Origin: Umezawaea sp036375055
GTDB taxonomy: Bacteria > Actinomycetota > Actinomycetes > Mycobacteriales > Pseudonocardiaceae
Length of the DNA stretch: 64,000 nucleotides
Assembly: GCF_036375055.1 (NCBI RefSeq)
Contig: NZ_DASUSQ010000042.1
Span: 18,306 to 82,305, forward strand
Direction: 5' to 3'
Below are positions 17,130 to 25,643 of this stretch, piece by piece. The first letter of the stretch is position 1. Each line of letters starts with the position of its first letter. The notes beneath the pieces are model-generated. The model saw only the letters and a list, made by a program, of their open reading frames with translations. It had not been told where the DNA came from and made no database searches. Both the position numbers and the translations under genes were made by a program.

Positions 17130-19363
17130 ACGACAGGGGGACGACGGCGGCCGGGGGCCGGGGGTGGGTCGGCGATCCGGTGCCGCGCCTCGACGGACCG
17201 CTCAAGGTGCGCGGTGAGGCGCCGTTCGCGGCCGAGTTCGCCTACGACGGCCTGGTCCACGCCGCCCTGGTCCACAGCACGATCCCGAAGGGGCGCGTCA
17301 CGGCGCTCGACACGGCCGCCGCGGAGGCCGCGCCGGGGGTCGTGCTGGTGATGACCCACCACAACGCTCCGCGGATGCGGCCGATGCCGCTGTCCGGCAC
17401 GAGCGAGAAGGCGGGCGGGCCCGACGACCTGCCGGTCATGCAGGACGACCGGGTCCGCTGGAACGGCCAGACGATCGCGGTGGTGCTGGCCGAGACCCCG
17501 GAGCAGGCCGACCACGCCGCCTCGCTGGTCGGGGCCGAGTACGACGCGGAGCCCTCGACCACGTCCCTCGCGCGGGCGAAGGCCGACGGCACCCACACGG
17601 CGGTGCTGTTCGGCCACGAGCTGCACGTCGAGGTGGGCGACGCGGAAGCCGCGCTGGCGGCGGCGGACGTGGCGGTGGACGCCACCTACCGCACGCCCTA
17701 CCAGAACCACAACGCGCTCGAACCGCACGCGCTCACGGTGGTGTGGCACGGCGACGACCTGGTGGTGCACGACGCCTCGCAGGTCGTCGTGCACACCGCC
17801 TGGACGCTGGCCCACATGTTCGGCATCGAGGAGGAGAGGGTCCACGTCACGGCCCCCTACGTCGGAGGGCACTTCGGCGGGAAGGGGGTGTGGAGCCACC
17901 AGCCGCTGGCCGTGGCGGCGGCGAAGCTCGCGGGCAGGCCGGTGCGGCTCGCGCTCTCGCGGAAGAGCGTGTACCGCCTCGTCGGGGGCCGCTCGCTCAC
18001 CGAGCAGCGGGTGGCGATCGGCGCATCGGCGGACGGCCGCTTCGAGGCGCTCATCCACACCGGGACCTCCGCGCACACCAGGAACGACGCGCTCGTCGAG
18101 GCGTTCCCGTTCACCAGCCGGAGCGCCTACGCGACGCGCACCCTGCTGATCGACTGCCAGGGCGCGTACCAGGACATGCTCACCCCCTCCACCATGCGCG
18201 CGCCGGGCGAGGCGGTCGGCAGCTTCGCCCTGGAGAGCGCCGTGGACGAGGTGGCGGTCGCCCTCGGCCTCGACCCCGTCGAGCTGCGGATCCGCAACGA
18301 GCCCGCCGTGGACCCGACCAGCGGCAGGCCGTTCTCCTCGCGGCACGTCGTCGAGGCCTGGCGGGCGGGTGCCGAGCGGTTCGGCTGGGCGAAGCGCAAC
18401 CCGGTCCCAGGCGCCGTCCGCGAGGGCGAGTGGCTCGTGGGCACGGGGTGCGCGGCGGCGTCGCACCTCTACGTCCGGCAGCCGGGCGGGCGGGCACGGC
18501 TCACGCTCACCGCCGACGGTGCCGCCACGGTGGAGATCGCCGCGCACGACGCGGGCATGGGCACCGCCACCGCGCAGACCCAGGTCGCCGCCGAGAGCCT
18601 GGCGCTGCCGCCGGACCGGGTGACGATCCGGTTCGCCGACTCGACGCTGCCCGGACTGGTGGCCGCGCTCGGGTCGAGCCAGACGGTCACCGTCGCGGCG
18701 ACCGTGCTCGCGGCCCGGCGCGCGCTCGTGGCCGAGCTGCTCACACTGGTGGGGACGGGTTCGCCGCTGGCGGGTCTCACGCCGGACGAGGTCGGCCCGC
18801 ACGACGCGGGCCTCGCGAGGCTCGGCGATCCGGGACGGCACGAGAGCTACGCGTCCATCCTCGCCGCGGCAGGCCGCGCCGACGTCGTCGTCGAGGCGAG
18901 CGCCCCTCCGCCGACGGAGATGGCCGAGTGGTCGATGCACTCCTACGGCGCCATGTTCTGCGAGGTGCGCGTCAGCGCCGTCACCGGCGAGGCGCGGGTG
19001 AGCCGCTTCCTCGGCTCGCTCGACTGCGGGCGCGTCGTCAACCCCACGACGGCGGGCGGCCAGTTCCGCGGCGGCATCATCATGGGCATGGGGCTCGCGC
19101 TGACCGAGCAGACGCTGGTCGACGAGCGCAACGGCCGCATCATGAACCCCGGCCTCGGCGAGTACCACATCCCGGTGCACCTGGACGTGCCGGAGATCGA
19201 CGTCATCTGGACCGGCGTCCCGGACCCCCGCTCGCCGCTGGGCGCGCGCGGCATCGGTGAACTCACCATCACCGGCACGGGCGCGGCCATCGCGAACGCG
19301 ATCCACAACGCGACGGGCAAGCGGGTCCGCGAACTGCCGATCACCCCGGACAAGCTGTTGTGA
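17126..19363 (+). CDS. paoC: Aldehyde oxidoreductase molybdopterin-binding subunit (PaoC/YagR-like)
   Basis: A 745-residue catalytic subunit starting at GTG 17126, again in a GTGA overlap with the preceding gene. An N-terminal Ald_Xan_dh_C domain (DPVPRLDGPLKVRGEAPF) is followed by the molybdopterin-binding region with GGHFGGKGVW and TMRAPGEAVGSFALE. The catalytic glutamate is expected in ARGIGELTITG close to the C-terminus. It would oxidise aldehydes or aromatic aldehydes to acids using molybdopterin cytosine dinucleotide, so MCD-maturation genes are needed elsewhere in the genome. Confidence 0.9.
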   Translation: MNDRGTTAAGGRGWVGDPVPRLDGPLKVRGEAPFAAEFAYDGLVHAALVHSTIPKGRVTALDTAAAEAAPGVVLVMTHHNAPRMRPMPLSGTSEKAGGPDDLPVMQDDRVRWNGQTIAVVLAETPEQADHAASLVGAEYDAEPSTTSLARAKADGTHTAVLFGHELHVEVGDAEAALAAADVAVDATYRTPYQNHNALEPHALTVVWHGDDLVVHDASQVVVHTAWTLAHMFGIEEERVHVTAPYVGGHFGGKGVWSHQPLAVAAAKLAGRPVRLALSRKSVYRLVGGRSLTEQRVAIGASADGRFEALIHTGTSAHTRNDALVEAFPFTSRSAYATRTLLIDCQGAYQDMLTPSTMRAPGEAVGSFALESAVDEVAVALGLDPVELRIRNEPAVDPTSGRPFSSRHVVEAWRAGAERFGWAKRNPVPGAVREGEWLVGTGCAAASHLYVRQPGGRARLTLTADGAATVEIAAHDAGMGTATAQTQVAAESLALPPDRVTIRFADSTLPGLVAALGSSQTVTVAATVLAARRALVAELLTLVGTGSPLAGLTPDEVGPHDAGLARLGDPGRHESYASILAAAGRADVVVEASAPPPTEMAEWSMHSYGAMFCEVRVSAVTGEARVSRFLGSLDCGRVVNPTTAGGQFRGGIIMGMGLALTEQTLVDERNGRIMNPGLGEYHIPVHLDVPEIDVIWTGVPDPRSPLGARGIGELTITGTGAAIANAIHNATGKRVRELPITPDKLL

Positions 19364-19918
19364 CCGCGGGGCACGTCCAATCGGCGTCCACTGTGGACAA
19401 TTGGGTCACGGGGCCGGGCACCGGTGTCGCCGCTCCGGACGAGGTCGACGTCGTACCGTTGCCCATGAGGACGTGGCGGGAGTGGTCGTCCCCAGGCAGG
19501 TGCAGGCACGCCACGATGCCTTCGAGGTGCGCCGCCTCACCCTCGGCCTGCTCACCGAGTGCGTGGCGTCCAGGCGGCTGAGCGAGCCCGGCAGGGCGGC
19601 GGCGATGGTCTCCCGGCCCGTGATCGGGGTGTCCCACCGACCGCCGCATACCACTGCTCGACACCTGTCCAACAGCGCTAGACCCGTCGACCGAGGCCCG
19701 TGTCCGAAGTGGACCCGTGCTGCGAGCGGGCCGGAAGGACGCCGGCCCGCCGCACACCCACGGCCGGGAGGACGAGAGCCGGGTGGTCCTCTCCGGTCGT
19801 GTCCGGTGCCGAATCGGGTCGACCGCTCGCGCCGAGTGCGAGGTGCGCGACGGAGGAGGGCGTGAACCACCTGACGGACGACCGGGCCTCCGGCGCGTCC
19901 GCGCAGCGCGGGCGCCGG
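19364..19918. other. Intergenic region without an intact gene
   Basis: About 550 bases between the oxidoreductase operon and the convergent VOC gene. A 13-base inverted repeat (GTCCAC-T-GTGGAC) lies at 19386-19398, shortly after the paoC stop. Further on is a cupin-like remnant, listed separately. No intact gene with good codon bias was found. Confidence 0.5.
19717..19860 (+). pseudogene. Cupin-domain remnant
   Basis: In this frame the translation contains AGPPHTHGREDESRVVLSG followed by RVRCRIG. It fits the cupin motif 1 pattern HxH-x4-E-x6-G exactly, with the flanking strands expected of a small cupin protein. Downstream the frame loses all cupin character and runs antisense into the VOC gene, and no second cupin motif is visible. 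I read it as the truncated remnant of a single-domain cupin gene. Chance resemblance remains possible. Confidence 0.4.
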
Positions 19919-20353
19919 TCAGTCGAGGCAGAACTCGTTGCCCTCGACGTCCTGCATCACGATGCACGACTCGTCGACACCGTCGGCGGCCAGCAGCCGC
20001 ACGCGCACCGCACCGAGCGCGACCAGCCGAGCGCACTCGGCCTCCAGGGTGGCGAGGCGCTCCGCGCCGACGAGTCCGGCACCGGCCCGCACGTCGAGGT
20101 GCACCCGGTTCTTGACGACCTTGCCCTCGGGAACGCGCTGGAAGAACAGCCGAGGACCCGCGCCCGTCGGGTCGACGCAGGCGTACGCCGCACCCCGGCG
20201 CTCAGGAGGCAGCCCCAGGTCGAACTCGGCCCAGGACGCGAACCCCTCCGGGGGCGGCGGCACGACGTACCCCAGCACCTCGCACCAGAACCGGGCGACG
20301 CGCTCGGGCTCCGCGCAGTCGAAGGTGACCTGGACCTGCTTGACCGACCCCAT
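19919..20353 (-). CDS. VOC (glyoxalase/bleomycin-resistance superfamily) protein
   Basis: A 144-residue single-gene VOC protein with two beta-alpha-beta-beta-beta modules. It opens VQVTFDCAEPERVARFWCEVLGY, typical of the Glyoxalase_6 group, and ends DVEGNEFCLD with the conserved metal-position Glu. The N-terminal module has VHLDV in its second half as another conserved strand. Members bind metal and act as lyases, dioxygenases or drug-binding proteins. No substrate can be assigned. Confidence 0.85.
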   Translation of the reverse strand: MGSVKQVQVTFDCAEPERVARFWCEVLGYVVPPPPEGFASWAEFDLGLPPERRGAAYACVDPTGAGPRLFFQRVPEGKVVKNRVHLDVRAGAGLVGAERLATLEAECARLVALGAVRVRLLAADGVDESCIVMQDVEGNEFCLD

Positions 20354-20511
20354 GGGAGCACCCTAACGGGACGGGCCGCGCGGCGAGACCCGAATTCGGC
20401 CGCGGGCGGGAACCCCGCGGTGGTGGCACCCGGCTGAACGGGCCGTCGGCGGCGGGCACCGCGCGCGGCTCGCGCACGGCCTCGACAACGGACGGACCCG
20501 CAGGTCGGCGA

Positions 20512-20637
20512 AGTCCCACAGGCCAGCGGAGTCCCATCAGCCGACGAAGTCCCACCAGCCAGCGAAGTCCCACCAGCCGACCAAGTCCCACCAGCCAGCG
20601 AAGTCCCGCCAGCCGACCAAGTCCCACCAGCCGGCGG
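20512..20637. repeat. Seven-copy 18-bp tandem repeat
   Basis: Seven head-to-tail 18-base units, starting AGTCCCACAGGCCAGCGG and converging on AGTCCCACCAGCCAGCGA or AGTCCCACCAGCCGACCA in alternating units. There is no spacer, so this is a minisatellite and not a CRISPR. It lies between the VOC gene and the 3' end of the SDR gene. A unit of six codons means that any frame crossing it encodes a hexapeptide repeat, but no gene is supported there. Confidence 0.85.
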
Positions 20638-20667
20638 GGCAGCGCGAGGACACTGCCCCCCGTTCTC

Positions 20668-21354
20668 CTACCAGGGCAGGAGTTCGCCCTCCTCCTGGAG
20701 GGTTCCCGTCGGACCGTCCACACCGAGGGTCGCCAGGCGCACGACGGCCCTGGCGCTCTCCTCCGCGGGCCGTCCGATGCCGAACGCGGCGGTCATGTCG
20801 GTGGCCGTGGTGCCGGGCTCCAGCGCGTTGAACTTGATGCCGGGCTGGGACTTGGCGTACTGGACCGTGAGCATGGTGGCCGCCGCCTTGGACGCGGAGT
20901 AGAGCGCGAGCGGCATCCCGAACTCCGGCCGGTCGGGGTTGGTCACCGCCCAGAACGACCCGAGGCTGCTCGACACCGTGACCACGGTGGGGTTCGAGGA
21001 CTTGCGCAGCAACGGGAGCGCCGCCTCCGTGACGCGCACGATCCCCACCGCGTTGGTGTCGAAGACCCGCAGCGCCGCCGGACCGGTCGGGGGCTCGTTC
21101 CCGAGGACGCCCGCGTTGTGCACCAGGACGTCGAGCAGGCCCTCGTCCGCACCGATCGTCGCCAGCGCGGCGCTCACCGAGTCGTCGTCGGTCACGTCGA
21201 GCCGCACGAACCGCGCGCCCAGCTCCGCGGCGGCCTTCTCCCCCCGCTCGACGTCACGCGCTCCGACGTAGACGGTGTGCCCCAGCTCCACGAGCTGTTT
21301 GGCGGTCTCGAAACCGATGCCCTTGTTGGCCCCGGTGATCAGTGTGACGGTCAT
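20668..21354 (-). CDS. SDR-family NAD(P)-dependent oxidoreductase
   Basis: A 228-residue short-chain dehydrogenase. ATG 21354 is chosen since GAGAGG lies six bases upstream; an ATG two codons earlier has no room for a ribosome site. The cofactor motif is TGANKGIG, the structural motif NAG is in LVHNAGVLG, and the active site has a Ser in VTVSSSLG and YSASK for the catalytic Tyr and Lys. NKGIG is common in carbonyl-reductase-like SDRs. Two palindromic operators at 21419-21479, shared in sequence with one upstream of the neighbouring TetR gene, indicate that this SDR is a target of that repressor. Confidence 0.88.
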   Translation of the reverse strand: MTVTLITGANKGIGFETAKQLVELGHTVYVGARDVERGEKAAAELGARFVRLDVTDDDSVSAALATIGADEGLLDVLVHNAGVLGNEPPTGPAALRVFDTNAVGIVRVTEAALPLLRKSSNPTVVTVSSSLGSFWAVTNPDRPEFGMPLALYSASKAAATMLTVQYAKSQPGIKFNALEPGTTATDMTAAFGIGRPAEESARAVVRLATLGVDGPTGTLQEEGELLPW

Positions 21355-21418
21355 GCCCATCCTCTCGAAAACCCGTGCTCGAACCGTTCTCCGCGCGGGC
21401 GGTCGACGTCGAACAACA

Positions 21419-21479
21419 GTTCTGTAGTGATCGATGCAGAACTCGACCGTAGCACGTTCCGCATCGATCACTGCGGAAG
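21419..21479. promoter_or_regulatory. Tandem TetR-type operators upstream of the SDR gene
   Basis: Two 24-base palindromes with GATC at the centre. Site A (21419-21442) has arms GTTCTG and CAGAAC. Site B (21456-21479) has arms TTCCGCA and TGCGGAA. They share the consensus GTTCYGYA at the left end and GATC in the middle, and are spaced 13 bases apart between the SDR start and the 3' end of the TetR gene. A third copy stands in front of the TetR gene itself. Confidence 0.65.
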
Positions 21480-21499
21480 TGGCGGACGCCCGCCGGGGA

Positions 21500-22108
21500 T
21501 CAGGCCGGCGGCCAGGCGCGCAGGGCGGCGTCGGCCAGGTCCTGGAGTTCGTCGCGGCCGACACCGCCTGCCGCCTGCACGGCGATGCCGTAGGCCAGGG
21601 AGGTCACGTAGCGGGCGAGCAGCGCCGGATCTGCGCCCGGCGGCAGGTCTCCGTCGTCGACGGCGCGCTCGAACCGCTCCCGGACGCTGGAGTAGCCGCT
21701 GTCGCGCCACTCGACGAGCAGGTCGTGGGCTCCCCGGCCGGACTCGCCGGTGGCCAGTGCCCCCTGGACGCCCAGGCACCCGTTGGGGCCCGTCGGACTG
21801 GTGGTGGTCCGCACGACGCCCGCGAGGACCGCCGTGGCGACGCCCAGCGCGGTCGGCTCGTCCAGCGCCCGGACCAGGTACGCGCTCGGGCCCTCGGTGT
21901 AGCGCTCCAGCGCCTTGCGGAACAGTTCGTCCTTGTTGCCGAAGGCCGCGTACATGCTCGTGGTGGAGATGCCCATCGCCTCGGTGAGGATGGCCAGGCT
22001 GGCCCCCTCGTAGCCGTGCTCCCAGAACACCAGCACCGCGCGTTCGAGGGCCTCGTCGGGGTCGAACCCCCGCGGGCGGCCGGTCGGACGGGGCTTCCTG
22101 GTCTCCAC
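21500..22108 (-). CDS. TetR/AcrR-family repressor (SDR-linked)
   Basis: A 202-residue repressor with N-terminal helix-turn-helix LAILTEAMGISTTSMYAAFG followed by NKDELFRKALERY, the family signature. The all-helical ligand domain contains GCLGVQGALATGE, as in regulators of small oxidoreductases and efflux genes. Operator copies lie both upstream of this gene and upstream of the SDR gene downstream of it, so autoregulation and control of the SDR are expected. The inducer is unknown. Confidence 0.88.
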   Translation of the reverse strand: METRKPRPTGRPRGFDPDEALERAVLVFWEHGYEGASLAILTEAMGISTTSMYAAFGNKDELFRKALERYTEGPSAYLVRALDEPTALGVATAVLAGVVRTTTSPTGPNGCLGVQGALATGESGRGAHDLLVEWRDSGYSSVRERFERAVDDGDLPPGADPALLARYVTSLAYGIAVQAAGGVGRDELQDLADAALRAWPPA

Positions 22109-22117
22109 CTCGGCAGC

Positions 22118-22753
22118 CTACTCGTTCCGCACCGATCGATGCGGAACGACGGGTCGGGCCCCGGACTGCACCGGGACCAGCAGGTGGTCGAGGCACAGGT
22201 CCAGCGCGGCCTCCAGGTGGTCCGCGGAGCCGGTGGAGAGCAGGACGCTGACACCGCCCTGGACCGCGGTGACCACGGCCGCGGCCGTGCGGTCGGCGTC
22301 GAGCGCCGGGTTCGCCTCACCGGCCGCCTGCGTGGCCTCGATGCCGAGCCGGACGGCGTCCTGCCACCGCCGGACGAGCTGCGTCGTGACGGCCCGCGCC
22401 GCCGGGCTGTACCGGCCGACGTCGGCGATCAGCACCCCGAGCGGGCAGTGCGGCCCCTGGCGGCGGCAGGTCGCGACGACGGCGTCGCGCCACCGCTCCC
22501 ACGCCGCGCGCGAGGCGAGCTGACCCAGGTAGGGCTGCTGGTCGTCGAAGACGTGCCGGGCTTCGAGCTCGGTGACCGCGAGCAGGAGCTGTTCCCGCCC
22601 CTCCGGGAAGTAGTGGAACAGCTGGCTCTTGCCGGTGCCGCTGCGGCGGCACACGTCGTCGAGCGTGGTGGCGAGCGTGCCGCGCTCCCGGATCTCGGCC
22701 GCCGCGGCCTCGACGATGCGCTGACGGGTGGCGGCGCCCTTCGCGGTGGTCAC
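22118..22753 (-). CDS. TetR/AcrR-family repressor (quinone oxidoreductase-linked)
   Basis: A 211-residue repressor with helix-turn-helix LDDVCRRSGTGKSQLFHYF, followed by EGREQLLLAV. The C-terminal domain has the Cys-containing CPLGVLIADVG segment typical of the TetR_C_16/LmrA group. It is divergent from the quinone oxidoreductase at 22803 and only 49 bases away, with a TGTAC-N6-GTACA operator in between. Its last codons overlap operator site C of the neighbouring TetR gene. The two repressor genes are tandem but not close relatives outside the DNA-binding domain. Confidence 0.88.
   Translation of the reverse strand: MTTAKGAATRQRIVEAAAAEIRERGTLATTLDDVCRRSGTGKSQLFHYFPEGREQLLLAVTELEARHVFDDQQPYLGQLASRAAWERWRDAVVATCRRQGPHCPLGVLIADVGRYSPAARAVTTQLVRRWQDAVRLGIEATQAAGEANPALDADRTAAAVVTAVQGGVSVLLSTGSADHLEAALDLCLDHLLVPVQSGARPVVPHRSVRNE
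22124..22147. promoter_or_regulatory. TetR-type operator upstream of the SDR-linked tetR gene
   Basis: A 24-base palindrome with perfect 8-base arms GTTCCGCA and TGCGGAAC around a CGATCG core. It is about 16 bases upstream of the start at 22108 and inside the final codons of the preceding gene. It is the best of three related sites; the others are in front of the SDR gene. Confidence 0.65.
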
Positions 22754-22762
22754 GACCAGGAT

Positions 22763-22778
22763 TGTACTTGCGGGTACA
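22763..22778. promoter_or_regulatory. Putative operator between tetR and quinone oxidoreductase genes
   Basis: The sequence TGTACTTGCGGGTACA has inverted TGTAC/GTACA arms with a six-base spacer. It lies 10 bases from one divergent start codon and 25 from the other, in the only AT-rich stretch of the intergenic region. TetR-family repressors often bind such TGTAC palindromes; the bound protein is inferred to be the 22118-22753 product. Confidence 0.6.
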
Positions 22779-22802
22779 TTTTGCCGACCCTACGTTCGCC
22801 GC

Positions 22803-23759
22803 ATGAGAGCGATCGTGATCGACGAACCGGGTGGACCCGACGTGCTGCGGCCGCGCGAGCGCCCCGCACCCCGTCCGGGTCCGGGAGAGGTCCTGGTGGA
22901 CGTCCGCGTGGCGGGCGTCAACTTCTTCGACACCGCCATCCGCCGGGACGGCCTGGCCGAAGTTCCGGGAGCGGAGGGCTCCGGTGTCGTGGCGGAGACC
23001 GGCGACGGCGTGCACGGGTTCGCGGTGGGCCAGCGGGTGGCGTGGATGAACACCACCGGCCACGGCGGCTACGCCGAGCAGGCGGTGCTCCCCGAGGACC
23101 GCGTCGTCGCGGTGCCCGACGCCGTGGACGACGAGACCGCCGCGGCCCTGGTGCTCCAGGGCCTGACCGCGCACCACTTCACCACCGTCTCGCACCCGGT
23201 GCGGCCGGGCGACGTGACGCTCGTGCACGCCGCCGCGGGCGGGGTCGGGATGCTGCTCACCCAGCTCGTCAAGGCCCGTGGTGGCACCGTGATCGGTCTG
23301 GTGTCGCGGCCGGAGAAGGTCGAGGTCGCCACCGCCGCGGGCGCCGACCACGTCCTGGTGTCCACCGGTGGCGCGTTCGTCGAACCGGTCGGGGAGATCA
23401 CCGGCGGCGCGGGCGTGCACGCGGTGTTCGACGGCGCGGGCGCGACCACGTTCGACGCGTCGCTGGAGGTGTTGCGCACGCACGGGACGCTGGTGTTCTA
23501 CGGGCCGCTGATCGGCGAGGTGCCGACCATCAGGGTGAACCGGCTACCCCGCAGCGTCCGGCTCACCTACCCCACCACCGACGACCACGTCCGCTCCCCC
23601 GGCTCGTTCGCGGCGTTCGCGACCGAGCTGTTCACGCTCGTCGAGAAGGGCGAACTGGTCGTCCGGATCGGAGGCCGCTACCCGCTGGCCGACGCGGCCC
23701 GCGCCCACACCGACATCGAATCGCGCGCCACCACCGGGAAACTGCTGCTGTTCCCCTGA
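22803..23759 (+). CDS. Quinone oxidoreductase-type NADPH-dependent MDR enzyme
   Basis: A 318-residue zinc-free medium-chain dehydrogenase. The GroES-like N-terminal domain shows VAGVNFFDTAIRRDG and GAEGSGVV. The Rossmann domain has VHAAAGGVGMLLTQLVKARG, the AAxGGVG motif of quinone oxidoreductases, and ends near GKLLLFP. No structural zinc cysteines are present. It reduces quinones or enones with NADPH. Probable control by the divergent TetR suggests induction by an electrophilic compound. Confidence 0.88.
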   Translation: MRAIVIDEPGGPDVLRPRERPAPRPGPGEVLVDVRVAGVNFFDTAIRRDGLAEVPGAEGSGVVAETGDGVHGFAVGQRVAWMNTTGHGGYAEQAVLPEDRVVAVPDAVDDETAAALVLQGLTAHHFTTVSHPVRPGDVTLVHAAAGGVGMLLTQLVKARGGTVIGLVSRPEKVEVATAAGADHVLVSTGGAFVEPVGEITGGAGVHAVFDGAGATTFDASLEVLRTHGTLVFYGPLIGEVPTIRVNRLPRSVRLTYPTTDDHVRSPGSFAAFATELFTLVEKGELVVRIGGRYPLADAARAHTDIESRATTGKLLLFP

Positions 23760-23848
23760 CCTTCGCGCCCGTTCCCCGACCAGCACCTCCTTCCCCACCA
23801 CACGCCCCGGCGTCGATCAGTAGGCTGGCGCGTGGTGAGAGGAGTGCG

Positions 23849-24910
23849 ATGAGCTATTCCACCCCCTTCCGACGCGAGGACGACGTCGTCCGCCAGAAGC
23901 GCGAGACCGACTCCTCGCTCGTCGACAGGGCGCGGAAGGCGGCGGAGCAGCTCCCCGCTCCACGGCCCGAGGACGACACCGTCGTCGCGGAGCGGCGACG
24001 CCACGACGAGAAGACCTCCGCCGCGCCACCCGTGCTCGAACTCCTGCTGTACCACGAGGAGGAGCGGGCGGCGGCGCGCGCCGCGGGCGACCAGCGGCTC
24101 GCGGCCAAGGCGCTGGTCGGGGTCGTCGGCGACCTCGACGTGCTGCTGGACGGTGCGGAGGAGCACCTGCGCCGGTCCGGCCGGGGCAGGTCGCGGCAGC
24201 GCGTGCGCGACGCCGTGCCCCGGCTCGTGGCGATCTCCGCGATCTCCGCGCTGCCCTTCGAGGCGGTGGGCGAGTTCCTCGGTCTGCCGCCCGACCGCGT
24301 CAGCGCGGTCGTGGACGCGTTGGCCGGGCACGGCGGGCTCACCCCGGCCCAGCGGCTGCGGGCGCTGGAGCAGATCACCTGGCTGCGCCAGCGGTTGCGG
24401 CAGGTGCTGGCCACCGAGGACCAGTCGCTGCTCGACCGGCTGGTGGCCTTCGTGTCCAGGTTCGTCCTGCTCGGGGCCGTCGCGCTCGCCTCGGCGGCGT
24501 CGGGCGCGTTCGCCGTGGGCGAGTCGGCGCTCAAGGAGGCCGTCAAGACGGGGGTCGTGGTGCTCGTCGCCGCCGCGCTCCAGGTGGGCGCCGACCACGT
24601 GCTGGCCGGTCGCACCGGGAGCGGGAAGCGCGCGGCCGCGGGGGAGGCGCACGCCGCGCTGCTCGCGGAGCTGTCCACCGCGAGCAGGTTGTGGGAGCCA
24701 CCGGCCTACGACGGGGAGGCCGTCGTCGTGCGGACGCGGCTGGCGGTGCGCGCGTGCGCCGTGCGGGTCGCGTCGATCCCCCTGGAGTGGCCGGACAAGT
24801 GGTTCTACTGGGACCTGCTCGACGACCTGGCCGCGGCGCTGGAGGAGGACGCACCGGACGGCCTCCTGGTCGTGGCGCGGAGGATCACCGCGCTGAGCCC
24901 GCCCGCGTGA
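23849..24910 (+). CDS. Hypothetical membrane-anchored protein
   Basis: A 353-residue protein of no family I recognise; ATG 23849 follows GAGAGGAG. The first 120 residues are highly charged. A middle helical part (about 125-200) includes LPFEAVGEFLGLPPDRVSAVVDAL, resembling a small helix-turn-helix-like fold. Two hydrophobic segments (about 203-222 and 233-250) are followed by a C-terminal domain with WPDKWFYWDLLDDLAAAL. It is probably a membrane protein with both ends cytoplasmic. Neighbours give no functional clue. Confidence 0.6.
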   Translation: MSYSTPFRREDDVVRQKRETDSSLVDRARKAAEQLPAPRPEDDTVVAERRRHDEKTSAAPPVLELLLYHEEERAAARAAGDQRLAAKALVGVVGDLDVLLDGAEEHLRRSGRGRSRQRVRDAVPRLVAISAISALPFEAVGEFLGLPPDRVSAVVDALAGHGGLTPAQRLRALEQITWLRQRLRQVLATEDQSLLDRLVAFVSRFVLLGAVALASAASGAFAVGESALKEAVKTGVVVLVAAALQVGADHVLAGRTGSGKRAAAGEAHAALLAELSTASRLWEPPAYDGEAVVVRTRLAVRACAVRVASIPLEWPDKWFYWDLLDDLAAALEEDAPDGLLVVARRITALSPPA

Positions 24911-24967
24911 GCCCGCACCGGCGTGGCGCGGGGTGCGTTCGCCGATGATCACCTGCATCATCTGGGT

Positions 24968-25639
24968 ATGCGCAGTTCACTGTTCAACCACGCCGAGCGG
25001 GCCGTCGAGCCCGGTAGTTTCCAGTTGCAGAACGACCGCATGCTGAAGGTGGACCTCACCGGCAGCGGCGGGTTCTTCTTCGCCAAGCAGGGGTCGATGG
25101 TGGCCTACCAGGGCGACGTCGACTTCGCCTACGAGGGCAGCGGCGGTCTCGGGAAGCTGTTCAAGAAGGCCTTCACGGGTGAGGGCATGTCGTTGATGAA
25201 GGTGTCGGGCAGCGGGGACGTGTTCCTCGCCCAGGACGCCGACGAGGTGTTCGTGCTCTACCTGGAGGACGAGGGCGTCACGGTCAACGGCAAGAACGTG
25301 CTCGCGTTCGACAGCTCGCTCACGTGGGACATCAACCGCACCGAGGGCGCGTCGATGCTCAGCGGCGGCCTGTTCAACACGACGTTCAAGGGCACGGGGG
25401 CGCTCGCCGTCACCGCCTACGGGACGCCGGTCGTGCTGAACGTGGACGTGCCGACGTTCGTCGACATGCAGTCCGCCGTCCTGTGGTCCACCTCGCTCCA
25501 GTCCTCGATCCGCAAGACGGCGAAGCTCGGTGCCGTCATCGGCCGCGGCTCGGGTGAGGCGTACCAGCTCGCGCTGTCGGGCCAGGGCATCGTCGTCGTG
25601 CAGGCGTCCGAGGGGCACCCGCAGCCCGCCGCGCAGTGA
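24968..25639 (+). CDS. AIM24-family protein
   Basis: A 223-residue all-beta protein. It opens with a short helix and then QNDRMLKVDLTGSGGFFFAKQGSMVAY, and has the glycine-rich KVSGSGDVFLA and the TFKGTGALAVTAYG repeat of the AIM24 family (TerD-unrelated beta-helix proteins also called TIGR00266). The start at ATG 24968 is chosen from the family pattern; a GTG 15 codons upstream is possible. Function in bacteria is unknown. A strong hairpin terminator follows the stop. Confidence 0.8.
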   Translation: MRSSLFNHAERAVEPGSFQLQNDRMLKVDLTGSGGFFFAKQGSMVAYQGDVDFAYEGSGGLGKLFKKAFTGEGMSLMKVSGSGDVFLAQDADEVFVLYLEDEGVTVNGKNVLAFDSSLTWDINRTEGASMLSGGLFNTTFKGTGALAVTAYGTPVVLNVDVPTFVDMQSAVLWSTSLQSSIRKTAKLGAVIGRGSGEAYQLALSGQGIVVVQASEGHPQPAAQ

Positions 25640-25643
25640 CGGC

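Noticed and set aside
19406..19870. Minus-strand 154-codon frame in the region after paoC
   Set aside because: Arg/Pro/Thr-rich with no conserved domain; the same DNA on the plus strand shows the cupin motif.
20512..20637. CRISPR array
   Set aside because: Units are contiguous 18-mers without spacers and no cas genes are near.
20202..20723. Minus-strand frame translating the 18-bp repeat as a hexapeptide (LVGLRW-type) repeat protein
   Set aside because: It overlaps the VOC and SDR genes, has no own ribosome site and its repeat part is explained by the DNA minisatellite.
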